Both the position numbers and the translations under genes were made by a program. A stretch of DNA of 64,000 nt, from positions 1-64,000 of the IMG/VR virus record IMGVR_UViG_3300004369_000003; one strand, written 5' to 3'. The notes under the pieces are model-generated. The model was not told where the DNA came from and searched no databases. It saw nothing but the letters and a program-made list of their open reading frames with translations. The DNA is from a virus. Every line of letters starts with the position of its first letter. The stretch's first letter is position 1. This document shows positions 8,435-15,184 of this stretch, piece by piece.

Positions 8435-8607
8435 TGCCCACTTACGAATATAAATGCCCTCTGGGTCACCTCTACCAGGAAGAGCGGTCTATGAAAGAAG
8501 ACCAGCGCCTGGTGAGGTGTCCCGAGTGCGATAGACCTCTTATCCGTATTTATAAGCCCGCTGGTATAACATTCAAGGGTAAGGGTTTCTACTCAACAGG
8601 AGGATAG
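8434..8607 (+). CDS. FmdB-type zinc ribbon protein
   Basis: A 57-residue zinc ribbon starting with GTG inside the stop of the M23 gene. It reads 'MPTYEYKCPLGHLYQEE', then 'RCPECDRPLIRIYKPAG' and 'FKGKGFYSTGG', which is the standard layout of the FmdB putative regulatory protein family (one Cys replaced: C-P-L-G-H in place of C-x2-C). Such proteins are common in actinobacteria and their phages. Role unknown, possibly transcription. Both flanking genes are directly abutting (stop at 8605-8607, next ATG at 8608). Confidence 0.8.
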   Translation: MPTYEYKCPLGHLYQEERSMKEDQRLVRCPECDRPLIRIYKPAGITFKGKGFYSTGG

Positions 8608-8964
8608 ATGTCTGACGAACAAGACGAGATGCTTGCTGCTTATGGAGAAGGCGACTTTGAGATTATTCGAGGCGAGGATGTAGTTGTCTCTCAGGAGGTG
8701 TCTAATCCAGAAGTCGCTGATGACCCTGACGCCCCCGAAACAACAGAGATTTATTACATGCTTTGCTATAACGTCCAGATGGGTAAGTGGTACTCAGCCG
8801 ATGGAATGATTAACGTCTTAACCAATGGTGCTGGAACAGTCCTTGAAGGTAAAGGCTCAAAGGGCCATTGGCGACCTCTTGCAGAGGGGCAAGAAACTGA
8901 CGTAGATTATGACAATGTTGAGTCACTGGGGGAGTTTCTCAGAAGTGTCAATAAAGAAGATTAG
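8608..8964 (+). CDS. Hypothetical acidic protein
   Basis: A 118-residue acidic protein, not recognised. The ribosome site 'aggagga' lies in the end of the FmdB gene and the start follows that stop with no gap. It contains a beta-rich centre ('EIYYMLCYNVQMGKWYS') that could be a small barrel-like domain. Confidence 0.65.
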   Translation: MSDEQDEMLAAYGEGDFEIIRGEDVVVSQEVSNPEVADDPDAPETTEIYYMLCYNVQMGKWYSADGMINVLTNGAGTVLEGKGSKGHWRPLAEGQETDVDYDNVESLGEFLRSVNKED

Positions 8965-9008
8965 GTTCTGGTGTATCGCTATGCGATACATAGATAGGAA
9001 GTTGATGC

Positions 9009-9158
9009 GTGGTGAGTACCGTTAAGAACGGTGTTTATGGAACACTTCCAATGCCAGAATGGAAGCATAAAGTCCTGAAGTTCATAGCAAAACTTTTATT
9101 TCTAAGAGACGTATCGGCGGTCATCATTGTCCATGGAGAGAGTGACACCTCGTCCTGA
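9009..9158 (+). CDS. Possible small protein upstream of dCMP deaminase
   Basis: A 49-codon frame starting with GTG after 'taggaag', with a basic amphipathic stretch ('EWKHKVLKFIAKLLFLRD'). Its end overlaps the deaminase start, which has no ribosome site of its own, so it might serve translational coupling. Weak call. Confidence 0.3.
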   Translation: MVSTVKNGVYGTLPMPEWKHKVLKFIAKLLFLRDVSAVIIVHGESDTSS

Positions 9159-9525
9159 TTGGGACGAATACTATTTAGGGATTGCTAAAGCAGTCTCTAT
9201 GCGTGGCGACTGCGCTCGCAGACAGCACGGCGCAATCATTGTCAAAGACCACAAAATTGTTTCTACGGGGTACAACGGTACTCCTCCAGGTGACGAACGT
9301 TCTTGCGGCAAAAGCGGGCAGTGCCCCAGAAACCTTGACCCCAACGCGGTTCATGGTGCTGGCGATTACGACCTTTGCTGGGCAACCCACGCAGAAGCAA
9401 ACGCTCTTCTTCGAGCAAACTGGGAAGAATTAAAAGACTCAACTATTTTTATAACTGGCGCTCCATGCTCTGGTTGTCATAAACTAATTATGTCTGCGGG
9501 GATTAGCAGAGTTGTTCATCTCTAA
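9133..9525 (+). CDS. Deoxycytidylate (dCMP) deaminase
   Basis: A 131-residue zinc deaminase that converts dCMP to dUMP, feeding the ThyX reaction encoded at 23416. The zinc site is 'HAEAN' (H86, catalytic E88) with 'PCSGC' (C112, C115), and an extra cysteine-rich loop ('RSCGKSGQCPRN') is typical of ComEB-type enzymes. ATG at 9133 is preferred; a TTG two codons earlier is possible. No ribosome site is visible, so it may be translated by coupling to the small frame ending at 9158. Confidence 0.92.
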   Translation: MERVTPRPDWDEYYLGIAKAVSMRGDCARRQHGAIIVKDHKIVSTGYNGTPPGDERSCGKSGQCPRNLDPNAVHGAGDYDLCWATHAEANALLRANWEELKDSTIFITGAPCSGCHKLIMSAGISRVVHL

Positions 9526-9549
9526 GCAGACCAGAATGAAAGTAGAGAA

Positions 9550-9807
9550 ATGACGACACAGACAATTAGTGTGAATATGGCAGCAGAGCATTACATGGAT
9601 GGGGCAAGGCGGGGCAGAGAAGCGGGAGCACTTGATGAAAGAAACCGCATCTTGAACCTTCTTTCCGATTGCGATTTCCAAGACGCAGTTGCATACGAGT
9701 GGAAAGAAGATAAGACCATCTACGAAATCATTTCTGAATTGATTATCAGAAGTGAGGGACATCAGTTTGGGTATAATAAATCTCAAGAAGAAGTCAAACT
9801 CTTCTAA
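9550..9807 (+). CDS. Small hypothetical protein
   Basis: An 85-residue charged helical protein. Its part 'ALDERNRILNLL' resembles 'KMDERRRILEKL' in the 61-residue protein at 18491, suggesting the two belong to one small family. Function unknown. It ends just before a bidirectional terminator. Confidence 0.6.
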   Translation: MTTQTISVNMAAEHYMDGARRGREAGALDERNRILNLLSDCDFQDAVAYEWKEDKTIYEIISELIIRSEGHQFGYNKSQEEVKLF

Positions 9808-9831
9808 AGATTTCCTTACCCGACGAAGGAA

Positions 9832-9873
9832 AGCGCGGGGGCCCCTGAATTACGGGGGCCCTCGCTGCTTTTA
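9832..9873 (+). terminator. Strong bidirectional terminator between convergent genes
   Basis: AGCGCGGGGGCCCC pairs with GGGGGCCCTCGCT across 'TGAATTAC', followed by 'gctttta' on the plus strand. It ends the deaminase operon and abuts the stop of the minus-strand M23 gene. Confidence 0.85.
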
Positions 9874-10683
9874 TTCGTAGGTAATAGTTGTCTCAACTAT
9901 CTTGAATGTCTCCCCTAAAAACATCCAATCTTTGTGGTCCTCTTCTGCAACCACAACAACTTCGTATGTACCAAGCAAAGGCTGGGGGTCTACATACTCT
10001 CCATTGATAAGGAGCTCAAAATGGAGGTGGGGGCCAGTTGACATACCAGTGTTTCCCACCTCTCCCAACTTCTCTCCTGTTTTTACTACGGAGCCAATCT
10101 TGAGTTCTTTAGGAAAAGAGTTTGTTCTCATGTGGGCGTAGAGAGTCGTCCATTCATCAACTTCACCCTCTGCATTTCCTACAAGATGATTTAGAACTAT
10201 GTAGTTTCCGTAACCACCATTCTCTCCCATCTCAACAACCATTCCGTCTGTGATGGCGTAGATAGGCTCTCCATACCCAGGAACGAAGTCAACACCTCTG
10301 TGGTCGGCACTACACCCGTCGCAAGGAGGAGTTCTCCATCCATAGTCGCTGCTGATTTCTGGGTCATCAACAGGCCATCTGGTGTTTGCAACCTTCATGT
10401 AGTTGATGGTCTTAGTGATTGTAATTCCGTCATCTATGTCTTGCGTCTTTGGCTTAAAGAGTCCCTCTAGTTGCTCTTGAGCAACTTCTGTGATTGTCAT
10501 TGTGTTTGTTGGATACTCGGGTCCTCCTGAGCCGAAGTAGTCGCTCATAAGACTATGAGGGCTTTCCTTCTGAATCAGGACGCTTGTATCTCGAAACTCC
10601 TGACTAGCTTCAGCAGCACTAAAAAGCATTGGAGTAAACAAGTAAAGCGAACTAATAATTACTGCGCTCGTTCTGTGGTGCAT
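9871..10683 (-). CDS. Secreted M23 family metallopeptidase
   Basis: A 270-residue protein with an N-terminal signal peptide (residues 1-27, hydrophobic 'AVIISSLYLFTPMLFSA', cleavage near 'AEA'). The C-terminal half is an M23 domain: 'HRGVDFVPGYGEPIYA' and 'GPHLHFELLINGEYVDPQPLL' segments carry the zinc and catalytic residues. It would cut cross-links from outside the membrane. It is alone on its strand, has a strong ribosome site (aaaaggggg) and its own terminator, so it looks like an independent transcription unit, perhaps expressed apart from the lysis genes. A paired-cysteine loop ('PPCDGCSADHRG') precedes the first His and may form a disulfide. Confidence 0.9.
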   Translation of the reverse strand: MHHRTSAVIISSLYLFTPMLFSAAEASQEFRDTSVLIQKESPHSLMSDYFGSGGPEYPTNTMTITEVAQEQLEGLFKPKTQDIDDGITITKTINYMKVANTRWPVDDPEISSDYGWRTPPCDGCSADHRGVDFVPGYGEPIYAITDGMVVEMGENGGYGNYIVLNHLVGNAEGEVDEWTTLYAHMRTNSFPKELKIGSVVKTGEKLGEVGNTGMSTGPHLHFELLINGEYVDPQPLLGTYEVVVVAEEDHKDWMFLGETFKIVETTITYE

Positions 10684-10760
10684 TTCTGCCCCCTTTTCAT
10701 TACGTCATTCCAGTATAAGCAGAAATTATAATAAACGCCTAATGAAAACTCAAATAAATA
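10684..10760 (-). promoter_or_regulatory. Promoter region of the secreted M23 gene
   Basis: On the minus strand, TATACT and TATAAT-like hexamers lie 25-45 nt upstream of the ribosome site. No -35 box with consensus spacing is clear, so the exact promoter is not fixed. Confidence 0.35.
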
Positions 10761-10893
10761 CAGAAGCACTTTTGAGTTTTTTACATCAGCACAAGTAAGC
10801 CGATGCACTCACATCCCAATAAATAAAAGGGATGTAGCCCCATTGAGTCCATGAGAAAATTTATTTCTAACGTCTTTTCTAGACGTTTTTTCT
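10745..10893 (+). ncRNA. Three-hairpin intergenic stretch before the class I reductase genes
   Basis: Three perfect hairpins follow one another: AAAACTCAAA/TTTGAGTTTT (10745-10754 with 10771-10780, then T-run), ACATCCC/GGGATGT (10811-10817 with 10829-10835) and AACGTCT/AGACGTT (10869-10875 with 10881-10887, then TTTTCTTT). The first and third look like terminators. The segment may be a small RNA or an attenuator for the nrdF operon. No known RNA family is recognised. Confidence 0.35.
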
Positions 10894-10938
10894 TTCCCCC
10901 CAAACCGCCCCGTTTTTCTGCATATTTAGGAGAATCTT

Positions 10939-11016
10939 ATGGACCCCGAAATTATTGATGGCTATGCCTGCCCCGTGGACCCCATGGAAGCACTGCAATG
11001 CGAGAGCTGCCAGTAA
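10939..11016 (+). CDS. 25-residue peptide resembling the C-terminal tail of class I reductase alpha
   Basis: A 25-codon gene with a strong ribosome site (ttaggaga). Its peptide ends 'GYACPVDPMEALQCESCQ'. This looks like the flexible redox tail of class I ribonucleotide reductase large subunits, which often end in a Cys followed by C-E-x-C-Q (recalled pattern, not searched). It sits where such a large subunit would end, just before the small-subunit gene, whose ATG overlaps its stop (TAATG). It is therefore either the translated remnant of a deleted large-subunit gene or a stand-alone tail peptide. No other large-subunit sequence remains around it. Confidence 0.6.
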   Translation: MDPEIIDGYACPVDPMEALQCESCQ

Positions 11017-11996
11017 TGGGAATTTTAGGTACAGGAATTCAAGAAGGTCTTCTCCTCAAGCCAGTGCGCTATCAGTGGGCCATGGACCTCTACGACCAGG
11101 CTGTTGCTAACACCTGGTTCCCCAACGAGGTTCAACTTGGTGAAGACATCGCTGACTTCAAGAAGATGACGGACGAAGAGCGTCACGCTATTGAGTTTTT
11201 GATGTCTTTCTTCAATCCTTCGGAACTCATTGTCAACAAGGCGCTCGCGTTCGGTGTCTACCCCTACGTCAACGCTCCCGAGGCGCACCTCTACCTCGCG
11301 AAGCAAATGTGGGAAGAAGCCAACCACTGCATGTCGTTTGAGTATGTTCTTGAGACATTCCCACTTGACCGCGAGAAGGCATACGCCCAACATGTTGAGT
11401 CACCGACTATTGCAGCCAAAGAAGCGTTTGAAACCAAGTACATCACTCGCATGACCGAGCACACTCTTGACATCAACACCGTTGAAGGCAAGCAGGATTT
11501 TGTTCGAAACTTGGTGGCATACAACATCATCATGGAGGGCATCTGGTTCTACTCGGGCTTCATGGTTGCTCTGAGTTTCCGTCAGCGCAACCTACTCAGG
11601 AACTACGCATCTCTCATTGATTGGGTTGTTCGTGACGAGAGTCTTCACCTCAAGTTCGGCATCAACCTCATCCTCACCGTTTTGGAGGAGAACCCCGAGA
11701 TTGTGACAGATGAGTTTGTCGCTGAGGTTAGGCAGATGATTCTTGACGCTGTTGAACTGGAGTGCGCTTACAACGAAGAGATGTTCCCTGGTGGCATCTT
11801 GGGTCTTAACCACAAGTACGTCAGTCAGTACACGAAGTACCTCGCAGACCGCCGCTTTGAGGAGTTGGGATTCCCTGCTCACTACAACGTTGGTAACCCT
11901 GCCAAGTGGATGGCGACCGCCAACGACACTCTGCAGTTGGTGAACTTCTTTGAGTCGCTCAACACTTCTTATGAAGTAAATGCAAAGGTGGCTTAA
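11016..11996 (+). CDS. nrdF: Class I ribonucleotide reductase small (beta) subunit, Tyr-less
   Basis: A 326-residue ferritin-like protein of the class I beta family. Dimetal ligands are visible: E70 (in place of the usual Asp), E101-x2-H104 ('WEEANH'), the 'MEGIWFYSGF' Glu and 'RDESLHL' (E-x2-H). The residue four after H104, which carries the radical Tyr in standard enzymes, is F108, as in Chlamydia-type class Ic enzymes that use a Mn/Fe centre. The C-terminus has the usual 'NFFES' segment before the alpha-binding tail. ATG at 11016 is chosen over 10998 because it overlaps the previous stop. No large subunit of class I is present in the window; the reductase at 3950 is class II and needs no beta. 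Confidence 0.88.
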   Translation: MGILGTGIQEGLLLKPVRYQWAMDLYDQAVANTWFPNEVQLGEDIADFKKMTDEERHAIEFLMSFFNPSELIVNKALAFGVYPYVNAPEAHLYLAKQMWEEANHCMSFEYVLETFPLDREKAYAQHVESPTIAAKEAFETKYITRMTEHTLDINTVEGKQDFVRNLVAYNIIMEGIWFYSGFMVALSFRQRNLLRNYASLIDWVVRDESLHLKFGINLILTVLEENPEIVTDEFVAEVRQMILDAVELECAYNEEMFPGGILGLNHKYVSQYTKYLADRRFEELGFPAHYNVGNPAKWMATANDTLQLVNFFESLNTSYEVNAKVA

Positions 11997-11998
11997 AG

Positions 11999-12037
11999 AT
12001 GACTTGCGGCGACAAGTGCGTCTGTGGTAAGAAATAA
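11999..12037 (+). CDS. 12-residue cysteine-rich mini-ORF after nrdF
   Basis: The frame MTCGDKCVCGKK starts 3 nt after the nrdF stop, preceded by 'aaaggtgg'. It has a C-x3-C-x-C pattern. Its position suggests a link with the reductase genes (for example metal or thiol chemistry), but such a short frame may also be chance. Confidence 0.3.
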   Translation: MTCGDKCVCGKK

Positions 12038-12070
12038 TAACCACTGTTCGCAACTACAGAAAGAGACAAA

Positions 12071-12217
12071 ATGACACTCCAGGTAATTGAAGTTCAGAGC
12101 AAGGACAAGACTCGGGTCTACAACATTGATGGGCCACAAAGAGAAACAGTTGAGTCCTTCTGGAACTGGCTCAAGACGAACCGAATAATCGAGAGTTTTG
12201 AGATAACTGAAAAGTAG
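12071..12217 (+). CDS. Small hypothetical protein
   Basis: A 48-residue protein with a start preceded by 'aaagaga', 33 nt after the mini-ORF. It shows one beta-beta then helix pattern with 'SFWNWLKTNRIIESFEI' at its end. Not recognised. It is the last gene before a strong terminator, so it belongs to the nrdF operon. Confidence 0.55.
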   Translation: MTLQVIEVQSKDKTRVYNIDGPQRETVESFWNWLKTNRIIESFEITEK

Positions 12218-12222
12218 CGTGA

Positions 12223-12245
12223 GCCCCCTCTTCGGAGGGGGTTTT
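12223..12245 (+). terminator. Rho-independent terminator with UUCG loop
   Basis: CCCCCTC (12224-12230), loop TTCG, GAGGGGG (12235-12241), then TTTT. Confidence 0.9.
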
Positions 12246-12272
12246 CGCTTATACTGCCAAAGTAAATTATTC

Positions 12273-12347
12273 GCCCTTGTAGCTCAGTGGTAGAGCAACC
12301 GCCTTGTAAGCGGTAGGTCGTCAGTTCAATCCTGACCGAGGGCTCCA
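12273..12347 (+). tRNA. tRNA-Thr (anticodon UGU)
   Basis: A complete cloverleaf: acceptor GCCCTTG with CGAGGGC, D-stem GCTC/GAGC, anticodon stem ACCGC/GCGGT with loop CTTGTAA, T-stem GTCAG/CTGAC with TTCAATC, and encoded CCA end. The anticodon TGT reads ACA/ACG. Threonine codons are very abundant in the Gly-Pro-Thr fibre genes of this phage, which may explain why this tRNA is kept (inference). Confidence 0.95.
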
Positions 12348-12357
12348 ATGGAATAGG

Positions 12358-13131
12358 ATGCTAACTATGTACCCCCAACCATATGTCGCAATCCGAGAAC
12401 AGGTAGTTGAGGTACTTCAGGGTCTAATCAACAAAGACGACCACTACCACTACAAACATGCCAGACGCTTTGCCAGGACTCTGGAAGTCATACTTGACCA
12501 GAAGCCATCTGGAAAACTTTTGGAAGTTGGTACTTCTGGTGTGCTCCCTAAAGCCTTAGAGATTCTTGCCCCCGATGTGGAAGTGCATGTTAGCGAATAC
12601 GCTAACAAAAGTAGCGTCGGTCTCTATGATGAAAAGTATCCGTCTTACCGAGGCAACCTTGAAAAGCACAACCTTCAAGTAGAAGACGAGACTTTTACAT
12701 TCATAATTTGTTCTGAAGTTGTGGAACATATGGAGCAAGACCCAATGGCGATGCTGGCGGAACTTAACAGAGTTGCAAAGCCAAATGCCAAACTTGTTCT
12801 AACCACACCCAACATAACTAGTTCTCGCAACATCTCAAAGATGCTTCGTGGTTTAGACCCTTATTTTTATATGCAGTATCGCAAGTCTGGGTCTACTGAC
12901 CGCCACAATTACGAGTACACCGTTTTTTCTATTGCCAAACTCCTCAACGGCGCTGGCTTCACGGGGTCAGCCTGGACCGAGGACACCTTTGAACTTCCCA
13001 AGAATGAGGACATTCTCAAACTTCGGGGATTGGGCTACCCAATTAAGCATGTAGGAGATAATATTTTCTGTGTAGCCAAAAAAGAGGGGCCTGTAGTAGA
13101 CCGCTATCCATCACCCATCTACGAAGACTGA
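12358..13131 (+). CDS. Class I SAM-dependent methyltransferase
   Basis: A 257-residue Rossmann-fold methyltransferase. Motif I is 'LLEVGTSGVLPKALE' (about 46-60), the acidic strand end is 'VHVSEY', and 'FTFIICSEVVEHMEQDP' (about 113-130) is the typical motif IV/post-motif with E-H, followed by 'NRVAKPNAKLVLTTPN'. This matches small-molecule or sugar methyltransferases of the Methyltransf_11/23 type. The target may be a glycan, given glycan-type genes nearby. Two starts are possible, ATG at 12358 or 12367; the ribosome-like 'atagga' favours 12367. It follows the tRNA by 10 nt. Confidence 0.82.
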   Translation: MLTMYPQPYVAIREQVVEVLQGLINKDDHYHYKHARRFARTLEVILDQKPSGKLLEVGTSGVLPKALEILAPDVEVHVSEYANKSSVGLYDEKYPSYRGNLEKHNLQVEDETFTFIICSEVVEHMEQDPMAMLAELNRVAKPNAKLVLTTPNITSSRNISKMLRGLDPYFYMQYRKSGSTDRHNYEYTVFSIAKLLNGAGFTGSAWTEDTFELPKNEDILKLRGLGYPIKHVGDNIFCVAKKEGPVVDRYPSPIYED

Positions 13132-13138
13132 GGACGAA

Positions 13139-14089
13139 ATGGAACCATCAAAAATACCCACCATTAAAGAAATGGGCGGGACCATTATTGATGTTCGCCG
13201 TCTAGTCAACCCTGATGACAAGCATTGGTCTTGTACCAACATGTCCATTGGCTACTGGCCCAAGAAGGGCTACGTCGCGGCTTTTCGTTCTAGCAACTAT
13301 GTGATTACCCCTCAAGGCGTCTATCAAGTAGTAGATGGCGGGGCTCACATCAAAAACAAGATTTATTTTGCAGAACTAGACAACGACTTCAAGCCAAAAA
13401 ACCTGAGGCAGATTGACTTCTCAGGAGTTGGAAAATTTGAGCGTGGCTGCGAAGACCCAAAGTTGTTCTATCGTGATGGAGCTTGGCACTTCACCTGCGT
13501 CGTCATGGAATCTCCTCACATTCCTTATGCCCGAATGGCAGTCGCAAAACTTGACTCAAAGTGCACAAAGGTTGTGGATTTCAAAGTCTTACCAGGAAAC
13601 GATTCTCAGCGTCCAGAAAAGAACTGGATGACAACTTATGACAACACCGAGTGCAACTTTGATTTTGTCTATGGTCCTAACCAAGTAATCGTTGGTCGGG
13701 TACTCAATTCGTGGATGACTGACAAGAAAGAAATCTCTCAAATTCGAGGAGGGTCAAACCTCCACTCTCTCAACGATGGAACCTATCTTGGTGTCGTCCA
13801 CAGGACCTTTTTCAAGAACGAGAGTAAGTTTTCGCCAGAGCGCTTCGGGACATTTCAAGTTCAACTTCGCGACTACATTCACTACTTCGCTAGGTATGAC
13901 CAAGACGGATACATCACCCAGTTGTCTCCTGGTTTTAAGTTCTATAGACCTGGTGTAGAGTTTGCGGCTGGTCTTGTCGCTCAGAGGAAAGACCTTCTAA
14001 TTTCTTTCGGAAGGGAAGATGTGTCTAGCCACATTGCTCGTGTCCCACTAGAGACTGTCCTCAAATCACTCAAGCCAGTTGACTACTAG
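13139..14089 (+). CDS. Five-bladed propeller protein, glycosidase-like
   Basis: A 316-residue beta-rich protein. 'GCEDPKLFYRDGAWHFTCVVME' like strands (an E-D-P motif near residue 100), 'PEKNWMTTYDN' and 'GGSNLHSLNDGTYLGVVHR' resemble the substrate pocket of GH130/GH43-like five-bladed propellers, which act on glycosidic bonds by hydrolysis or phosphorolysis. No signal peptide, so the substrate would be intracellular or the protein rides in the virion. It is 7 nt from the methyltransferase gene, so both may work on one sugar structure. Family assignment is tentative. Confidence 0.55.
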   Translation: MEPSKIPTIKEMGGTIIDVRRLVNPDDKHWSCTNMSIGYWPKKGYVAAFRSSNYVITPQGVYQVVDGGAHIKNKIYFAELDNDFKPKNLRQIDFSGVGKFERGCEDPKLFYRDGAWHFTCVVMESPHIPYARMAVAKLDSKCTKVVDFKVLPGNDSQRPEKNWMTTYDNTECNFDFVYGPNQVIVGRVLNSWMTDKKEISQIRGGSNLHSLNDGTYLGVVHRTFFKNESKFSPERFGTFQVQLRDYIHYFARYDQDGYITQLSPGFKFYRPGVEFAAGLVAQRKDLLISFGREDVSSHIARVPLETVLKSLKPVDY

Positions 14090-14100
14090 GCTTGACCCCA

Positions 14101-14388
14101 ATGTCAACACATCCTTCAAGGTCAAATCCACCAGAAGACCCAAACGAACTCCACGCGGAGAGGGACAAACTTTCTCGTGAAGTAGAAAAGCCACCCAAGG
14201 AAGAACTTGAATGGCTGACTACAAAAGAACGTTGCGACCAGTGCGGGGCGCAGTCTTATTATTTAGTTTTGTTTGGTGAGGGTAAGGAACTCTACTTTTG
14301 CTACCACCACTACAGGATGCATGAACAAACGTTGTTTGAAGTAGCCGAAGACATCATTGATGAGTCTGAACTACTTACTGGTCGGTAG
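14101..14388 (+). CDS. Small zinc-binding protein (DUF7455-like)
   Basis: A 95-residue protein. The core 'ERCDQCGAQSYYLVLF' followed by 'LYFCYHHYRMHEQ' is a zinc knuckle pair (C-x2-C, C-x2-H-H) I know from small actinobacterial and actinophage proteins. Function unknown. ATG at 14101 is chosen; a TTG at 14092 is possible. Its end overlaps the convergent gene at 14375 by 14 nt. Confidence 0.7.
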   Translation: MSTHPSRSNPPEDPNELHAERDKLSREVEKPPKEELEWLTTKERCDQCGAQSYYLVLFGEGKELYFCYHHYRMHEQTLFEVAEDIIDESELLTGR

Positions 14389-14776
14389 TTGTTGCTTTCT
14401 TTCGAGGAGCACGCTTTTTAGGTTCAGGCTTAGGCTCTTCTTCAATAGCGTCTTCCTGAGCAATAATCTCTTCCACAGCTTCAGCAAGTTCTTCTGGTGT
14501 TTCAGCAGCCTCAGCCACTGCCTCTAGTTTTGCAGCATCTTTTGCCAGCATCTTTTCAATGGCTGCTACCGATACCTGAGGGCGAACCCAACCAACGTCA
14601 ATAATCTGGTCTGTCTCAGAGGGAACAGCAACAACTTGAAATTCCCCGTCCTTCCAAATAACTGTGGGGTCGGGGAGCATGGTTGAAAGGGGACCGCTCA
14701 CCATACAGTCTTCAATGTGCTTCTTGAGAACAACAGTGTTGTTCGGTGAGTGGCTGTATCCGCATAGACATTTCAT
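14375..14776 (-). CDS. Hypothetical protein with N-terminal CCHC-like finger
   Basis: A 133-residue protein. Residues 3-24 hold Cys-x1-Cys...His...Cys ('MKCLCGYSHS', 'KKHIEDC'), a possible zinc finger. The middle is plain; the C-terminal half is an acidic, Ala/Glu-rich helix (about 85-117) followed by a basic Lys/Arg tail with 'KKRAPRKKA', which may bind nucleic acid. A -10 box TAGAAT lies 6 nt before the ATG, and it is 4 nt downstream of the next minus-strand gene. Confidence 0.65.
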   Translation of the reverse strand: MKCLCGYSHSPNNTVVLKKHIEDCMVSGPLSTMLPDPTVIWKDGEFQVVAVPSETDQIIDVGWVRPQVSVAAIEKMLAKDAAKLEAVAEAAETPEELAEAVEEIIAQEDAIEEEPKPEPKKRAPRKKATTTDQ

Positions 14777-14780
14777 AGTT

Positions 14781-15122
14781 TTATTCTACACCTTGTTCTT
14801 TTAGTTCATTCTTCCTCTGCTTCCTTGCGGCGGCGAGGTTGGTTCCAGTTTTGTTCTTCCAGTGCACCGTTTTGATGCGGTCAGTGTGGTAGGACCTGTA
14901 AGAACTGTACCCCTTCTGCCCACCGACGACATCAATCCACTCAGCATCAACCCTCGGGTTGTAGACATGTCTTATGAATCTGAAACGACCTGGAACACCT
15001 TGTATAGACAGTTCTGTGTCCTTGGTGACAATTCGACCGTTAACCTTTAGTTCCTCGGTAATGACCCAATCGTCGTTGGGGCGTGGTTCAACAGGCTTTG
15101 TGTCTTTCCTTCGTCGTGGCAT
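14781..15122 (-). CDS. Conserved actinophage-type hypothetical protein
   Basis: A 113-residue basic protein. The segment 'ELKVNGRIVTKDTELSI', 'GRFRFIRHVYN' and 'EWIDVVGG...SYRSYHTDRIKTVH' is a small beta-rich domain I recall in actinobacteriophage proteins of unknown role. The C-terminal end is Lys/Arg-rich. It has an excellent promoter whose -10 box ends 6 nt before the ATG, so its mRNA should be leaderless. Confidence 0.7.
   Translation of the reverse strand: MPRRRKDTKPVEPRPNDDWVITEELKVNGRIVTKDTELSIQGVPGRFRFIRHVYNPRVDAEWIDVVGGQKGYSSYRSYHTDRIKTVHWKNKTGTNLAAARKQRKNELKEQGVE
14783..14788 (-). promoter_or_regulatory. Probable leaderless -10 box
   Basis: TAGAAT on the minus strand, 6 nt before the ATG at 14776, preceded by 'GG TG'. 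No -35 box. Confidence 0.4.
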
Positions 15123-15128
15123 TTTTTG

Positions 15129-15157
15129 ATTATACCTCTGTCTATCCTAGAAGTCAA
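15129..15157 (-). promoter_or_regulatory. Sigma70-type promoter producing a leaderless mRNA
   Basis: Minus strand TTGACT (15157-15152), 17-nt spacer, TATAAT (15134-15129), then 6 nt to the ATG at 15122. Near-consensus boxes and spacing. Confidence 0.85.
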
Positions 15158-15172
15158 ATCGGCACTTTGGTT

Positions 15173-15178
15173 TACACT
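15173..15178 (+). promoter_or_regulatory. Possible leaderless -10 box
   Basis: TACACT, 6 nt before the ATG at 15185, in the intergenic stretch shared with the divergent promoter. No -35 box. Confidence 0.3.
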
Positions 15179-15184
15179 TAGTGT

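Noticed and set aside
10998-11015. ATG at 10998 as start of nrdF
   Set aside because: It lies inside the 25-residue peptide; the ATG at 11016 overlaps that stop and gives the usual N-terminus.
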